From contig NZ_CP092362.2 of the NCBI RefSeq assembly GCF_022370635.2, forward strand, positions 3,348,001-3,412,000: a DNA stretch of 64,000 nt, in the 5' to 3' direction. Numbering within the stretch: position 1 is the stretch's first letter; the number at the start of each line of letters is the position of its first letter. Positions 47,500 to 55,910 of this stretch are shown here, in pieces. Under the pieces are notes generated by a model. The model saw only the letters and a program-made list of their open reading frames with translations, made no database searches and had not been told where the DNA came from. Source of the DNA: Mycolicibacterium crocinum (lineage in GTDB: Bacteria > Actinomycetota > Actinomycetes > Mycobacteriales > Mycobacteriaceae). Both the position numbers and the translations under genes were made by a program.

Positions 47500-48369
47500 C
47501 AGGGTGAACTGGCAGATATCGGTATAGCCGTCGCGGAACAGCTCCGCGCAGCCGGTCAGATACTTCATGTAACGGTCGTAGACCTCGCGCGACTGCAGGG
47601 CGACGGCCTCTTCCTCGTTCTCCTGCAACGCGGCGGCCCAGATCTCGAGGGTGCGGGCGTAGTGCAGTCGCAGCGGGTGGACCCGGTTGACGCTGAAGCC
47701 TGCGCGGGTGGCGTAGTCGATAACTGTCGACGGTTGGGGAAGCTGTCCGCCGGGGAAGATCTCGTCCATGATGAATTTGAAGAACTTCAGGTGCCGCATG
47801 GTGATCGGCAGATCGCGCGCATTGAAATCGTCGTCGCTCGGCTTGACGATGGTGTGCAGCAACATCACCCCGTCGGCGGGCAACGCGTTGTAGGCCATTT
47901 CGAAAAACGCGTTGTAGCGGTCGTAGCCGAAGTGCTCGAAGGCCCCGATCGAGACGATCCGGTCGACCTTCTCGTCGAACTGCTCCCAACCCTCCAGCAG
48001 AACCCGCTTGGACCGAGGGCTCTCCGAATCGTCGAAGAGGTGCTGGACGTGCAACGCCTGATTCTTGCTCAGGGTCAGGCCGATGACATTCACGTCATAC
48101 TTTTCGAGCGCGCGCATCATCGTCGCGCCCCACCCGCAACCGACGTCGAGCAACGTCATGCCCGGCTCGAGTCCCAGCTTTCCCAGCGACAAATCGATCT
48201 TCGCGATCTGCGCCTCTTCCAGCGTCAGATCGTCGCGCTCGAAGTAGGCACAGCTGTAGGTCTGGGTCCGGTCCAAGAACAGTCGGTAGAAGTCATCGGA
48301 CAGGTCGTAATGGTGCTGCACATCGTCGAAGTGCGGCTCCATCTGCGGTGATTTCGCGGGTGTATTCAA
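47488..48369 (-). CDS. Cyclopropane-fatty-acyl/mycolic acid synthase family methyltransferase
   Basis: 293-aa SAM-dependent methyltransferase of the CmaA/MmaA/UmaA group. It has the signature DVQHHYDLSDDFYRLFLDRTQTYSCAYFE and SAM motif I (LLDVGCGWGATMMRA), followed by GLTLSKNQ, SIGAFEHFG and RHLKFFKFIMDEIFPGGQLP. It modifies double bonds of meromycolyl chains with a cyclopropane or methyl group. The TTG at 48369 is chosen because agga precedes it; an ATG at 48342 (MEPHFDDV) is possible. Which mycolate position it serves cannot be told. Confidence 0.88.
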   Translation of the reverse strand: MNTPAKSPQMEPHFDDVQHHYDLSDDFYRLFLDRTQTYSCAYFERDDLTLEEAQIAKIDLSLGKLGLEPGMTLLDVGCGWGATMMRALEKYDVNVIGLTLSKNQALHVQHLFDDSESPRSKRVLLEGWEQFDEKVDRIVSIGAFEHFGYDRYNAFFEMAYNALPADGVMLLHTIVKPSDDDFNARDLPITMRHLKFFKFIMDEIFPGGQLPQPSTVIDYATRAGFSVNRVHPLRLHYARTLEIWAAALQENEEEAVALQSREVYDRYMKYLTGCAELFRDGYTDICQFTLAKG

Positions 48370-48516
48370 GAGATCGATTCCTGTTCTGGCGTCTGCACTC
48401 CGGTCCACCCCCGCGAGACCGATCACACTCCCCTGGTGACGTATCCCGGGTAGCCTACGCGACTGCGCTCAAACTCCCCACTTGAGCAAACCTGGCAGGA
48501 CGCTGAAAGGCGGTTG

Positions 48517-48756
48517 TCATGACGGTTTGCCGGACTCGCCGTCGTTGCCGAATTTCGGCTGTCCTTCCTCGTCAAGCCAGTCGTTGACGGCGGTGCCGGT
48601 GACGGTGTTGTCGGATCCGGGCAACACCGCGGTGGGCCGGTCCTCATAAGCCGTCATCATTTCTTTAGCTTTGGCCTTCGCGCTGTCGTCCGGCACCGGC
48701 TTCTCACTCGCCGCCTGCTGATCACCGTGGTCTTCGGAGCGTTCCGGAGTGCTCAC
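48517..48756 (-). CDS. Small acidic hydrophilic protein
   Basis: 79 aa, highly charged and probably disordered (STPERSEDHGDQQAASEKPVPDDSAKAKAKEMMTAYEDRPTAVLPGS, then a tail rich in Gly, Asp and Ser). No cysteines or hydrophobic core. GTG at 48756 has gaagga upstream. The composition resembles small stress proteins of actinobacteria, but no function can be given. It precedes the methyltransferase gene on the same strand by 147 bp. Confidence 0.6.
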   Translation of the reverse strand: MSTPERSEDHGDQQAASEKPVPDDSAKAKAKEMMTAYEDRPTAVLPGSDNTVTGTAVNDWLDEEGQPKFGNDGESGKPS

Positions 48757-48916
48757 TTTTTCCGTTCCTTCGCGTCGGGTGGTCGGGACGTGATGCTGGG
48801 AACGGACTGCCCGTTAATGTGACGCACCAAACAGTGGCGCCGTGCTCAGCAACGCCACGAGCGGCCAAAAGGCCACCCGAATGTTATGTCGGCCGCTTTT
48901 CGGGCAAAGTTGAGTC

Positions 48917-49987
48917 ATGGACGCAACGCCATCTCGTCATGGGCGCCGGCTGCTGAGCACGCTGGCCGCCCTCTTGTTGGTGCCCGGTCTGCTCTCCGGA
49001 CCGGCGCATGCCGCGCCGCCACACCTCACGCCGGCACCCCTGGCGCCCCTGGATCAGTCCGCCGTGATGGGACAGGTCACCCCGGGCCTGGTCGACATCA
49101 ATACCACCCTCAACTATCAGAGTGCCGTGGGCGCGGGGACCGGCATCGTCCTGGATCCCAACGGCGAGGTGCTGACCAACAACCACGTCATCGAAGGCGC
49201 CACCAGCATCACCGCGACCAGCCTGGCCAACGGGCGCACCTACCCCGTCGATGTCATCGGCTTCGACCGAGCCAATGACATCGCCCTGGTGCGGTTGCGC
49301 GGCGCCGGGGGTCTGCCCGTCGCGTCGGTGGGCACCTCGTCGGGCCTGGCCGTCGGCGACCCGATCGCGGCGATCGGCAATGCGGGCGGGGCCGGCGGTG
49401 CGCCGAGCTTCTCGCCGGGCACCATCACGCAGCTGGGTGCATCGGTGCGCGCATCCGATGAATCGGGTGGCGGCTCACGGGAACTCACCGATCTGATCCG
49501 GGTGGCGGCCGACGTGCGGCCGGGCGACTCGGGTGGCCCCCTGGTGAACTCCACCGGTCAGGTCGTCGGCGTCACCGTCGCGGCGACGCTGACCTACCGG
49601 ATGGGCAATGTCCGCGGCGGCGAGGGCTTCGCGATCCCGATCGACCGCGCGATGGGTGTCGCGGGGGCGATCCGCTCCGGCGGCGGCCCCGGGGTACACA
49701 TTGGGGACACCGCCTTCATCGGCGTCGGCATCGCCGATCCCGCCCCTGGCGGACCGTCGGGAGCCGTTGTGCGCCAAGTTCTTCCGGATACCGCCGCGCG
49801 TGGCGCCGGCCTGGCGCCCGGTGACGTCATCACCTCGGCGGACGGCGTGCAGATCAACACGGCCACCGACCTGTCCAACTTCATGGATGCCCACCATCCC
49901 GGTGACACGATCACGTTGAACTGGGTTGACCGCGAAGGCAACCCGCGCAGCGCACCCATTGTTCTCGGCTCGGGGCCGGTCGGCTGA
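48917..49987 (+). CDS. pepA: Secreted trypsin-like serine protease with PDZ (PepA/Mtb32A)
   Basis: 356 aa, near the length of Mtb32A (Rv0125). A signal peptide ends near PAHAAPPH. The S1C protease domain has the triad His90 (LTNNHVI), Asp121 (DRANDIALVRL) and Ser205 (RPGDSGGPLV). A PDZ domain at about 265-350 has VVRQVLPDTAARGAGLAPGDVITSADG. It acts outside the membrane on envelope or host proteins. ATG at 48917. Confidence 0.92.
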   Translation: MDATPSRHGRRLLSTLAALLLVPGLLSGPAHAAPPHLTPAPLAPLDQSAVMGQVTPGLVDINTTLNYQSAVGAGTGIVLDPNGEVLTNNHVIEGATSITATSLANGRTYPVDVIGFDRANDIALVRLRGAGGLPVASVGTSSGLAVGDPIAAIGNAGGAGGAPSFSPGTITQLGASVRASDESGGGSRELTDLIRVAADVRPGDSGGPLVNSTGQVVGVTVAATLTYRMGNVRGGEGFAIPIDRAMGVAGAIRSGGGPGVHIGDTAFIGVGIADPAPGGPSGAVVRQVLPDTAARGAGLAPGDVITSADGVQINTATDLSNFMDAHHPGDTITLNWVDREGNPRSAPIVLGSGPVG

Positions 49988-49989
49988 TC

Positions 49990-50766
49990 TCAGGCGCGCA
50001 GTTCGGCGCGCAGTTGCATGAACCGGAACAGCCCCGGGCGGCCAGCCACCGGCTGGTAGGCGGCGACCATGTCGTCGATGAAGGCAGCGCGCTCGGTTTC
50101 GGGCAGGCGGTCGGTCCAGGCCGTGGAACCCACCGCGCACCACGCCGTGAACTGCTCGACGCTCCCGAAGTCCCATTCGCGGTCGCGCACCGTCATCACT
50201 TCCACCCGTAATCCACAGCTCTGCGCCAGCTCGCGCAGCGCTTCCGGATCGGGATGGAGGAAAGGCGTACGGAATTCGGCGAAGTAGTGCGCCCAGCGTT
50301 CATCTGCGGCCACCGCCATGGCGGTGGATTCGATGCTGGGTCGCGTTCCGCCGCAGACCATTTGGATCAGCGCCCGGCCCCGCGGGCGCAGCACCGCGGC
50401 GATGCCGGCCAACGCTTCGCCCAGTTGCACCACCCAGTGCAGCGCATTGAACGACACGACCATGTCGAAGCTTCTGCCGAACGGCAACCGCCGCGCGTCG
50501 GCGCACGCGAACACCGGTCCGGCCGGCGCGGATGCGCCGGAATGGCCGGCGGTCGCGACCATCCGCGGTGAGGCGTCGACGCCGACGATGAAGCCATGCG
50601 GAAGACGGGCGGCGATCTCGCGGGTGAGGAAGCCGTCGCCGCAGCCGATGTCGAGCACCCACTCGCCGCCGTCGACGACGAGTTCGGCCAGCGTCTCCGC
50701 GGCCACCGAGCGCTGCAGGCTGCTGACCCGGCTGTAGTCCCGGCCGCTCCAGTCCGCCACCGACAC
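49990..50766 (-). CDS. SAM-dependent methyltransferase (class I)
   Basis: 258 aa. VLDIGCGDGFLTREIAARLPHGFIVGVDASPRMV is motif I and the acidic loop; FACADARRLPFGRSFDMVVSFNALHWV continues the fold, as in trans-aconitate or biotin-synthesis-type methyltransferases. Substrate unknown. Start uncertain: GTG at 50766 is chosen, with GTG 50760 and TTG 50796 as alternatives, none with a strong ribosome site. Divergent from the chorismate mutase gene. Confidence 0.8.
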   Translation of the reverse strand: MSVADWSGRDYSRVSSLQRSVAAETLAELVVDGGEWVLDIGCGDGFLTREIAARLPHGFIVGVDASPRMVATAGHSGASAPAGPVFACADARRLPFGRSFDMVVSFNALHWVVQLGEALAGIAAVLRPRGRALIQMVCGGTRPSIESTAMAVAADERWAHYFAEFRTPFLHPDPEALRELAQSCGLRVEVMTVRDREWDFGSVEQFTAWCAVGSTAWTDRLPETERAAFIDDMVAAYQPVAGRPGLFRFMQLRAELRA

Positions 50767-50816
50767 AGTTAACGTCAATGCCGGTATCGGCGGCAATAGT
50801 CGTCAAGGATGGTCGT

Positions 50817-51383
50817 ATGACCCATGCCCTGGCGCGCGGCGCCGCAGCGATGATGACGATGATGGCGGTCGCGACGGCCGCACCGGCACTGGCCGATTCG
50901 GCCGAACCGTTGTACGACCTCGTCGACGCCTCCGCGCAGCGCCTGCAGACCGCTGACGCGGTGGCCGCCAACAAGTGGATCACCGGCGGACCGATCACCG
51001 ACCCAGCCCGCGTCAAGGTGGTCCTCGACGCCGTGTCGAAGGATGCCGAATCACGGGGCGTAGCAACCGATTACGTCACCACGATCTTCACCAACCAGAT
51101 CAACGCGACCGAGGCCATCGAGTACGCCCGATTCGCCGGGTGGAAGTTCGACCCGGCCGGCGCACCCACCACAGCGCCCGACCTAGCATCCTCCCGCTCG
51201 GTCATCGACGGACTCAACCGCCGCATGGTCGAGCAGCTGGCCGCGCAGGGGCCGCTGCTGCATTCACCGGGATGCGGTGTCGCACTGGACGCGGCCAAGA
51301 GCGCCGTCGCCGCGCAGCGGCAGTTCGACGATCTCTACCGCACGGCGCTGGATGCCGCCACCCGGTCGTACTGCGGCTCCTAA
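50817..51383 (+). CDS. Secreted chorismate mutase (AroQ-gamma)
   Basis: 188 aa, like M. tuberculosis Rv1885c. A signal peptide ends near PALADSAEP. The mature helical domain has LYDLVDASAQRLQTADAVAANKW, TIFTNQINATEAIEYARFAGWKFDP and SRSVIDGLNRRM. The two cysteines (SPGCGV and SYCGS) should form the known disulfide. It turns chorismate into prephenate outside the cytosol; why is unclear. The ATG at 50817 has caagga upstream. Its stop interlocks with the DUF4331 gene (CTAA). Confidence 0.9.
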   Translation: MTHALARGAAAMMTMMAVATAAPALADSAEPLYDLVDASAQRLQTADAVAANKWITGGPITDPARVKVVLDAVSKDAESRGVATDYVTTIFTNQINATEAIEYARFAGWKFDPAGAPTTAPDLASSRSVIDGLNRRMVEQLAAQGPLLHSPGCGVALDAAKSAVAAQRQFDDLYRTALDAATRSYCGS

Positions 51384-52390
51384 CCCGCCGGGTGCGGATT
51401 GCCGAGATACGGAAACACGTCCAGGGTGTCGGTGTGCGGGGCCAGACCGCTGGGCGGGCAGTCGCCCTTGGTGAGGAATGCCAGCCGGTAGTCGATGACG
51501 TCGTCTTTGAAGGTCCGCCCGTTCGGGTACTTGGCCGGCTTCGACGGATTGAAGGTCAGCATGTCCGGCAGGGTGCCTTCGGTGTCGATCGCCTCGATGG
51601 CCTCGTCGTCGGTGTAGCCGCCGGTGTGACCCATCAGATGAATGAACTGCCCAATCCAGCGCTCGCGGTCGTGGATCGGCTCGCTGGCGTTGTATTCCTC
51701 TTTGGTGTCGTCGGTGTTGAAGAAGCTACTCACCGACGGGTGACCGGCCCGGTCGACGTGCAGCAGCTCGCCGTCGCGGTTGAGGCTGCAGCGCCCCCAG
51801 ATCCGGATGTCGGGATCGGCGCCCAGTTCGGCGGTCGGCAGCTCGATGGCGATCGAGAACACGTTGGCCGTGAGGTTGGAGTCCACCCCGGTCCACGGTG
51901 ACTCACCGCCGAGATGCGGCGCGGTGAAGTTACGGCCGCCGGTGATGTCGAACAGATTCTTGATCCCGTCGAAGTCGAAGAAGAACGCGTCGCTGCGCGC
52001 ACCGGCGGCGAAGGTGTAACCGTCCGACTGCACGACGTTGGCGGTGGGCCCGAAGGACACCTCGACTGCCTCGAAGATCTTCTCGCCCAAGGGAAGCGGC
52101 GATTCGGCCTCGTCGCCGACGGCCTTGAAGACGTCCACGGTCTGGCGGCCGTCCACAGGCTCGGAGAACACGAAGCTGAAGGCGATGTCGTTGCGCAGGT
52201 CTCCATTGCTGTCCACCGCGAGCCGATAGATCGCCTCGGGATGCAGCGCGTCGGCGTTCGGGTTGGCGTTCAAGATGAGCACCGTGCGGCTTGCATCGGC
52301 CGGGGACTGAAATGCATAGAGGTCACACAGATCCAGTCGCTGATCGCCCAGTGGTGGACCGAGGCTGAGGCCGGTGAAATGGTTCGACAT
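51380..52390 (-). CDS. DUF4331 family protein
   Basis: 336 aa. Typical DUF4331 features are the start (SNHFTGLSLGPPLGDQRLDLCDLYAFQSP), LILNANPNADALHPEAIYRLAVDSNGD and a Asp-rich beta-structured body (FFFDFDGIKNLFDITGGRNF). The closing RLAFLTKGDCPPSGLAPHTDTLDVFPYLGNPHP is also typical. No signal peptide is visible. The biochemical role of the family is unknown. Single ATG at 52390; upstream LLM gene on the opposite end is on the same strand, 18 bp away. Confidence 0.8.
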   Translation of the reverse strand: MSNHFTGLSLGPPLGDQRLDLCDLYAFQSPADASRTVLILNANPNADALHPEAIYRLAVDSNGDLRNDIAFSFVFSEPVDGRQTVDVFKAVGDEAESPLPLGEKIFEAVEVSFGPTANVVQSDGYTFAAGARSDAFFFDFDGIKNLFDITGGRNFTAPHLGGESPWTGVDSNLTANVFSIAIELPTAELGADPDIRIWGRCSLNRDGELLHVDRAGHPSVSSFFNTDDTKEEYNASEPIHDRERWIGQFIHLMGHTGGYTDDEAIEAIDTEGTLPDMLTFNPSKPAKYPNGRTFKDDVIDYRLAFLTKGDCPPSGLAPHTDTLDVFPYLGNPHPAG

Positions 52391-52408
52391 CAGCGGTACT
52401 TTGCCGGA

Positions 52409-53290
52409 TCAGTTCTGCCGGGGCAACAGCTCGTCGATGAAACGTTCGATGAACTCGTCCGCCGGTGTGTCGCCGACCGGCCGGATGACGAACTTGCTCA
52501 GCCCCGCGGCGATCAGCCCGTCGAGCTGCCGGTGTAGTTGGGACCAGTCCCCGGCGATCAAGTCGGCCGGATCCACATCGGACCGCCGGGACCGTACGGC
52601 AGCGGCGATCTCGTCGGGCAGGTGACCGTCGGCGACGGCGAGGCTGAGCCCGTAATGGTCGGGTTCGATAGCGCGGCCCGCCTCGGCGGCGGCCCGTTCG
52701 ATGCTCTCCCGCGCGAGGCGTGCCTCGTCCGGTGTGAGGAAGCTACCCAGCCAGCCGTCGGCGAGCCGCCCGATCCGGCGGAACGCCGCAAGGGCGGAAC
52801 CGCCGAGCCAGATGTCGACCGGGCCCGGCGGGCGGATGCCGAGCGAGACGCCGGCCAGCTGGAAGTACCGCCCGTCGAACGTGATCTCATCGCCAGTCAG
52901 TAAGGCGCGCAACACTTCCATCGCTTCGTCGAACACCGCGGCGCGCTGGCCGTCAGGAACCGGGAACAAGTCCCACTCCGCTTTCGACGCCGGACGCAGA
53001 CCGAACGCGGGCAATACCCGCTTGGGACCCAGGGCGGCCAGCGACGCCAGCTGCTTGGCGACCAGGACCGGGTTGCGGCCGGGCAGCACTGCCACCGAGG
53101 TGCCGACTTTGAGCCGGCTGGTTCGTCCGAGCGAGTACGCCATCCCGGCGAACGGATCCACGGCCGGGGTGTAGACCAATTCCGAGAACCAGATCGAGTC
53201 GACCCCCGCCGACTCCAGGCGATCGACGATGCGCGGCAGTTCCTGGACCCCGGTACCGAAACCCAAACTGACCCCGAACCGAATCTTCAC
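52409..53290 (-). CDS. Luciferase-like (LLM, F420-type) oxidoreductase
   Basis: 293-aa TIM-barrel LLM-class flavin/F420-dependent oxidoreductase. It has IRFGVSLGFGTGVQELPRIVDRLESAGVDSIWFSEL, RTSRLKVGTSVAVLPGRNPVLVAKQLASLAAL and the late VDIWLGGSALAAFRRIGRLADGWLGSFLTPDE. Substrate unknown. The GTG at 53290 is chosen because aggtgga lies just before it. 18 bp upstream of the DUF4331 gene on the same strand, so probably one transcript. Confidence 0.87.
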   Translation of the reverse strand: MKIRFGVSLGFGTGVQELPRIVDRLESAGVDSIWFSELVYTPAVDPFAGMAYSLGRTSRLKVGTSVAVLPGRNPVLVAKQLASLAALGPKRVLPAFGLRPASKAEWDLFPVPDGQRAAVFDEAMEVLRALLTGDEITFDGRYFQLAGVSLGIRPPGPVDIWLGGSALAAFRRIGRLADGWLGSFLTPDEARLARESIERAAAEAGRAIEPDHYGLSLAVADGHLPDEIAAAVRSRRSDVDPADLIAGDWSQLHRQLDGLIAAGLSKFVIRPVGDTPADEFIERFIDELLPRQN

Positions 53291-53425
53291 TGCATCCACC
53301 TGGCCACGGTAGCCCGGTGGGACAGGCGACACAGGGGCGGATGTGCCGGGTTTCTGCGGTCGCGCAGCTTAGCCTATGGGTGTGACGGGTGTTACGGATG
53401 TGACTTCGAGGCGCAGGATCGTGAC

Positions 53426-54250
53426 GTGCCCGAGGTAACCCGCCGCCAATTCGTGATCGGGTTGTTCGCCTCCGCCGGACTCGTCGGGGCATCCAGCGCA
53501 ATCGCGATGTCGCAGGCCCCTGCACCGCTGGCCGCCAAGGCTCCCCCGCCGCCGATCGGCGCGGCGCCGCTGCTACCTCCGCCGCCGACAACGGCGCGGA
53601 TCCCGTTACCGGGCGGCGGTGAGCTGACCAAGATTCCCGGCAATGGCGACCTGTTGGCACTCACCGTCGACGACGGGGTGAACTCCGAAGTGGTGCGGCT
53701 CTATACGCAACTGGCCAAGGACACCGGAATCCGGCTCACGTTCTTCGTCAACGGGGTCTACGACTCGTGGCGGGACAATGCGGCCCTGCTGCGACCACTG
53801 GTGGATTCCGGTCAGATCCAACTGGGCAACCACACCTGGTCGCATCCCGACCTGACCACACTGACCAAGGAACAGGTCGCCGACCAGTTGCAGCGCAACG
53901 ACCGCTTCCTGCGCAACACCTTCGGCGCCGACGCCACACCGTATTTCCGCCCGCCGTACGGCAACCACAACGACACCGTCGACGCCGTGGCCGCCGACTT
54001 GGGTTATCGGGTGCCGACGCTATGGGCGGGCTCGCTGGCCGACTCCACGCCCGTGGCCGAAGACTTCATCGTGAAGATGGCCGATCAGTACTTCATTCAG
54101 CAGAACATCGTCATCGGTCACCTCAACCACCCGCCGGTCACGCACGTCTTCCCCGCCCTGGTCGACGTCATCCGGTCGCGCAACCTGCGCACCGTCACCC
54201 TCAACGACGTGTTCCTGCAGCCGGAGATCCCGCACGTCACCTCCGCTTAG
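53426..54250 (+). CDS. Exported polysaccharide deacetylase (Tat-type signal)
   Basis: 274 aa. The N-terminus TRRQFVIGLFASAGLVGASSA carries a twin-Arg motif, followed by a Pro-rich linker (about 36-60). The NodB-type domain has LALTVDDGV (D82, D83), GNHTWSHPDL (metal-binding H136 and H140), TPYFRPPYGNHN and a late QNIVIGHLNHPP. It removes acetyl groups from cell-envelope sugars or peptidoglycan. GTG start at 53426. The 3' end overlaps the SRPBCC gene by 14 bp. Confidence 0.85.
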   Translation: MPEVTRRQFVIGLFASAGLVGASSAIAMSQAPAPLAAKAPPPPIGAAPLLPPPPTTARIPLPGGGELTKIPGNGDLLALTVDDGVNSEVVRLYTQLAKDTGIRLTFFVNGVYDSWRDNAALLRPLVDSGQIQLGNHTWSHPDLTTLTKEQVADQLQRNDRFLRNTFGADATPYFRPPYGNHNDTVDAVAADLGYRVPTLWAGSLADSTPVAEDFIVKMADQYFIQQNIVIGHLNHPPVTHVFPALVDVIRSRNLRTVTLNDVFLQPEIPHVTSA

Positions 54251-54620
54251 CCGCCCGACTTTCGATGCGCCGCAACGCAATCGCGCAGACCACGGTGTAG
54301 GGCGCGGCCCACCACGGCACCTCGAACCAGGCCCGGCAGCCGCCCGGCGCCGGCTCGACGCCATGGGCGGTGGCCGGTATGCCGCCGACCGACCACGCCC
54401 ACCGTCGTCCCGCATCGAACTCGGTGACGATGAACGGCACGCTCACGACGCCGGGTGTGGCCCACACCCGGCCGGTCGAGCCCGCCGCGAGTTGCCTGCT
54501 GCCGTCATCGAGTTCGGCACGACTGATCGTCGGCCCCCATCGCGGCCAGTCGTCCAGATCGGTCAGCACGTTCCAGACCGACTCCGCTGATACCGCCATC
54601 CGCCGATGCACCGTGACCAT
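54237..54620 (-). CDS. SRPBCC (START-like) domain protein
   Basis: 127 aa. The typical opening VTVHRRMAVSAESVWNVLTDLDDWPRWGPTI is followed by VWATPGVVSVPFIVTEFDAGRRWAWSVGG and a late hydrophobic strand and helix. It binds a hydrophobic ligand in a helix-grip pocket. The ATG at 54620 has aggtg upstream. Divergent from a second SRPBCC gene at 54691 with 70 bp between the starts, a head-to-head paralogue pair. Confidence 0.8.
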   Translation of the reverse strand: MVTVHRRMAVSAESVWNVLTDLDDWPRWGPTISRAELDDGSRQLAAGSTGRVWATPGVVSVPFIVTEFDAGRRWAWSVGGIPATAHGVEPAPGGCRAWFEVPWWAAPYTVVCAIALRRIESRAAKRR

Positions 54621-54690
54621 GGGCACCTGAATTCCCAAGCACCCGCCGAGGTATGCACCAGCTACGCCGCGGCTGCTTAGGATCACCGTC

Positions 54691-55146
54691 ATGGAAGGCT
54701 CCGTCACTGTGCACGTGGCCGCACCGGCCGACAAGATCTGGATCGTCATCTCCGACGTCACCAGGACCGGCGAGTTCTCGCCCGAGGTGTTCGAGTCGGA
54801 GTGGCTCGGCGGCGCCACCGGGCCGGCACTGGGTGCGAAGTTCCGCGGCCACGTGCGCCGCAACGAGATCGGCCCGGTCTACTGGACCACCTGCCGCGTC
54901 ACCGCGTGCGAGCCCGGACGCGAATTCGGCTTCGCCGTGTTGGCCGGCGACAAGGCGCTCAACAACTGGCACTACCGGCTCGAGCCGAGCGGCGACGGCA
55001 CCGACGTGACCGAATCCTTTTGGATGCCGAAATCCGCGCTCATGCGGGTGTTCAAGGTTTTCGGCGGATTCCTGCGTGAGCGACGCAACGAACGAGACAT
55101 GCGCACCACGCTGGAACGGATCAAGAAGGTCGTCGAGAACGACTGA
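54691..55146 (+). CDS. SRPBCC domain protein (polyketide-cyclase-like)
   Basis: 151 aa: EGSVTVHVAAPADKIWIVISDVTRTGEFSPEVFESEWLGG, KFRGHVRRNEIGPVYWTTCRVTACEPGREFGFAV, and a C-terminal helix (ERRNERDMRTTLERIKKVV). The length and layout match Rv1883c-type proteins near the chorismate mutase of M. tuberculosis. Ligand unknown. ATG at 54691. Head-to-head with the SRPBCC gene at 54620. Confidence 0.8.
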   Translation: MEGSVTVHVAAPADKIWIVISDVTRTGEFSPEVFESEWLGGATGPALGAKFRGHVRRNEIGPVYWTTCRVTACEPGREFGFAVLAGDKALNNWHYRLEPSGDGTDVTESFWMPKSALMRVFKVFGGFLRERRNERDMRTTLERIKKVVEND

Positions 55147-55187
55147 AACGTGACCACGGCCGCCGGTCGGTTTGATAGAACCGGTGG

Positions 55188-55691
55188 ATGGGTCGGTGGT
55201 CACGCGAAGAAATTGAGTCGGCGTTCGAGGAACACAAGCAGGTTGTCGTCGGTATCGCCGACAGCTGGGACTGGTCGCGATTCGCCGACCAGTTCACCGA
55301 GGACGCCACCTACGTCGAGCATTCCTACGGCACGTTCCAGGGCCGTGAAGCGATCCGTACGTGGATCGTCAACACCATGAACACTTTTCCCGGCACCGAG
55401 ATGCCGTGGTTCCCGTCGACCTGGCATTCGATCGATGTGGACAAGGGCTGGGTGATCTGCGAGTTCCAGAACCGGATGCGCGATCCCGGCGACGGCAGCA
55501 TTCACGAGGAGCCGAACATCTCGGTGCTCAAGTACGCCGGCGACGGGCTGTGGAGCTACGAGGAAGACGCCTACAACCCGATGAATTTCATGCCGATGGT
55601 GCGCGGCTACATCCAGGCGTCGAAGAAGCTCGGCACGATCTCCGATGATGCGGTGGCCTTCGCCCGCAACATGGGCTGGGACCTGGCCTGA
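55188..55691 (+). CDS. NTF2-like (SnoaL-type) protein
   Basis: 167 aa with IESAFEEHKQVVVGIADSWDWSRFADQFTEDATYVEHSYGTFQGREAIRTWI, a clear nuclear-transport-factor-2 fold opening. ISVLKYAGDGLWSYEEDAYNPMNFMPMVRGYIQA follows. Members near P450 and SDR genes often act as isomerases or dehydratases of steroids and lipids, but nothing here proves it. Starts 41 bp after the SRPBCC gene, same strand. Confidence 0.82.
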   Translation: MGRWSREEIESAFEEHKQVVVGIADSWDWSRFADQFTEDATYVEHSYGTFQGREAIRTWIVNTMNTFPGTEMPWFPSTWHSIDVDKGWVICEFQNRMRDPGDGSIHEEPNISVLKYAGDGLWSYEEDAYNPMNFMPMVRGYIQASKKLGTISDDAVAFARNMGWDLA

Positions 55692-55692
55692 G

Positions 55693-55881
55693 TCAGTCGG
55701 GGCTGCCTTCGCTGTCGTCGAAGAAGCTCCATTCACCGTCGTGTTCGACCTCCATGCGCCAACCCAACTCGGAGTTGTCGGCCCGGGAGTCGACGAACCA
55801 GGCGTGGGCGTCCTCGGCGCTCTCGATGTCTTTCGTGTCGACGACGTCACCCTTGGGGTTGATCACGCGGTAGGTTGCCAT
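55693..55881 (-). CDS. Small conserved hypothetical protein
   Basis: 62 aa (ATYRVINPKGDVVDTKDIESAEDAHAWFVDSRADNSELGWRMEVE, then an acidic end). It reads as a compact alpha-beta domain, like small mycobacterial proteins of unknown function. The ATG at 55881 begins MATYRVI. It is 1 bp from the convergent NTF2-like gene and 29 bp downstream of the threonine-synthase-like gene on the same strand, so probably in its transcript. Confidence 0.6.
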   Translation of the reverse strand: MATYRVINPKGDVVDTKDIESAEDAHAWFVDSRADNSELGWRMEVEHDGEWSFFDDSEGSPD

Positions 55882-55910
55882 GCTTCTTTGCTTCCCCGCT
55901 CTGGCGTAGT

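Noticed and set aside
47411..47527. A 38-codon frame in the candidate small RNA
   Set aside because: No ribosome site, it runs through the hairpin and antisense to the methyltransferase end, and its Arg/Ser-rich composition is not protein-like.
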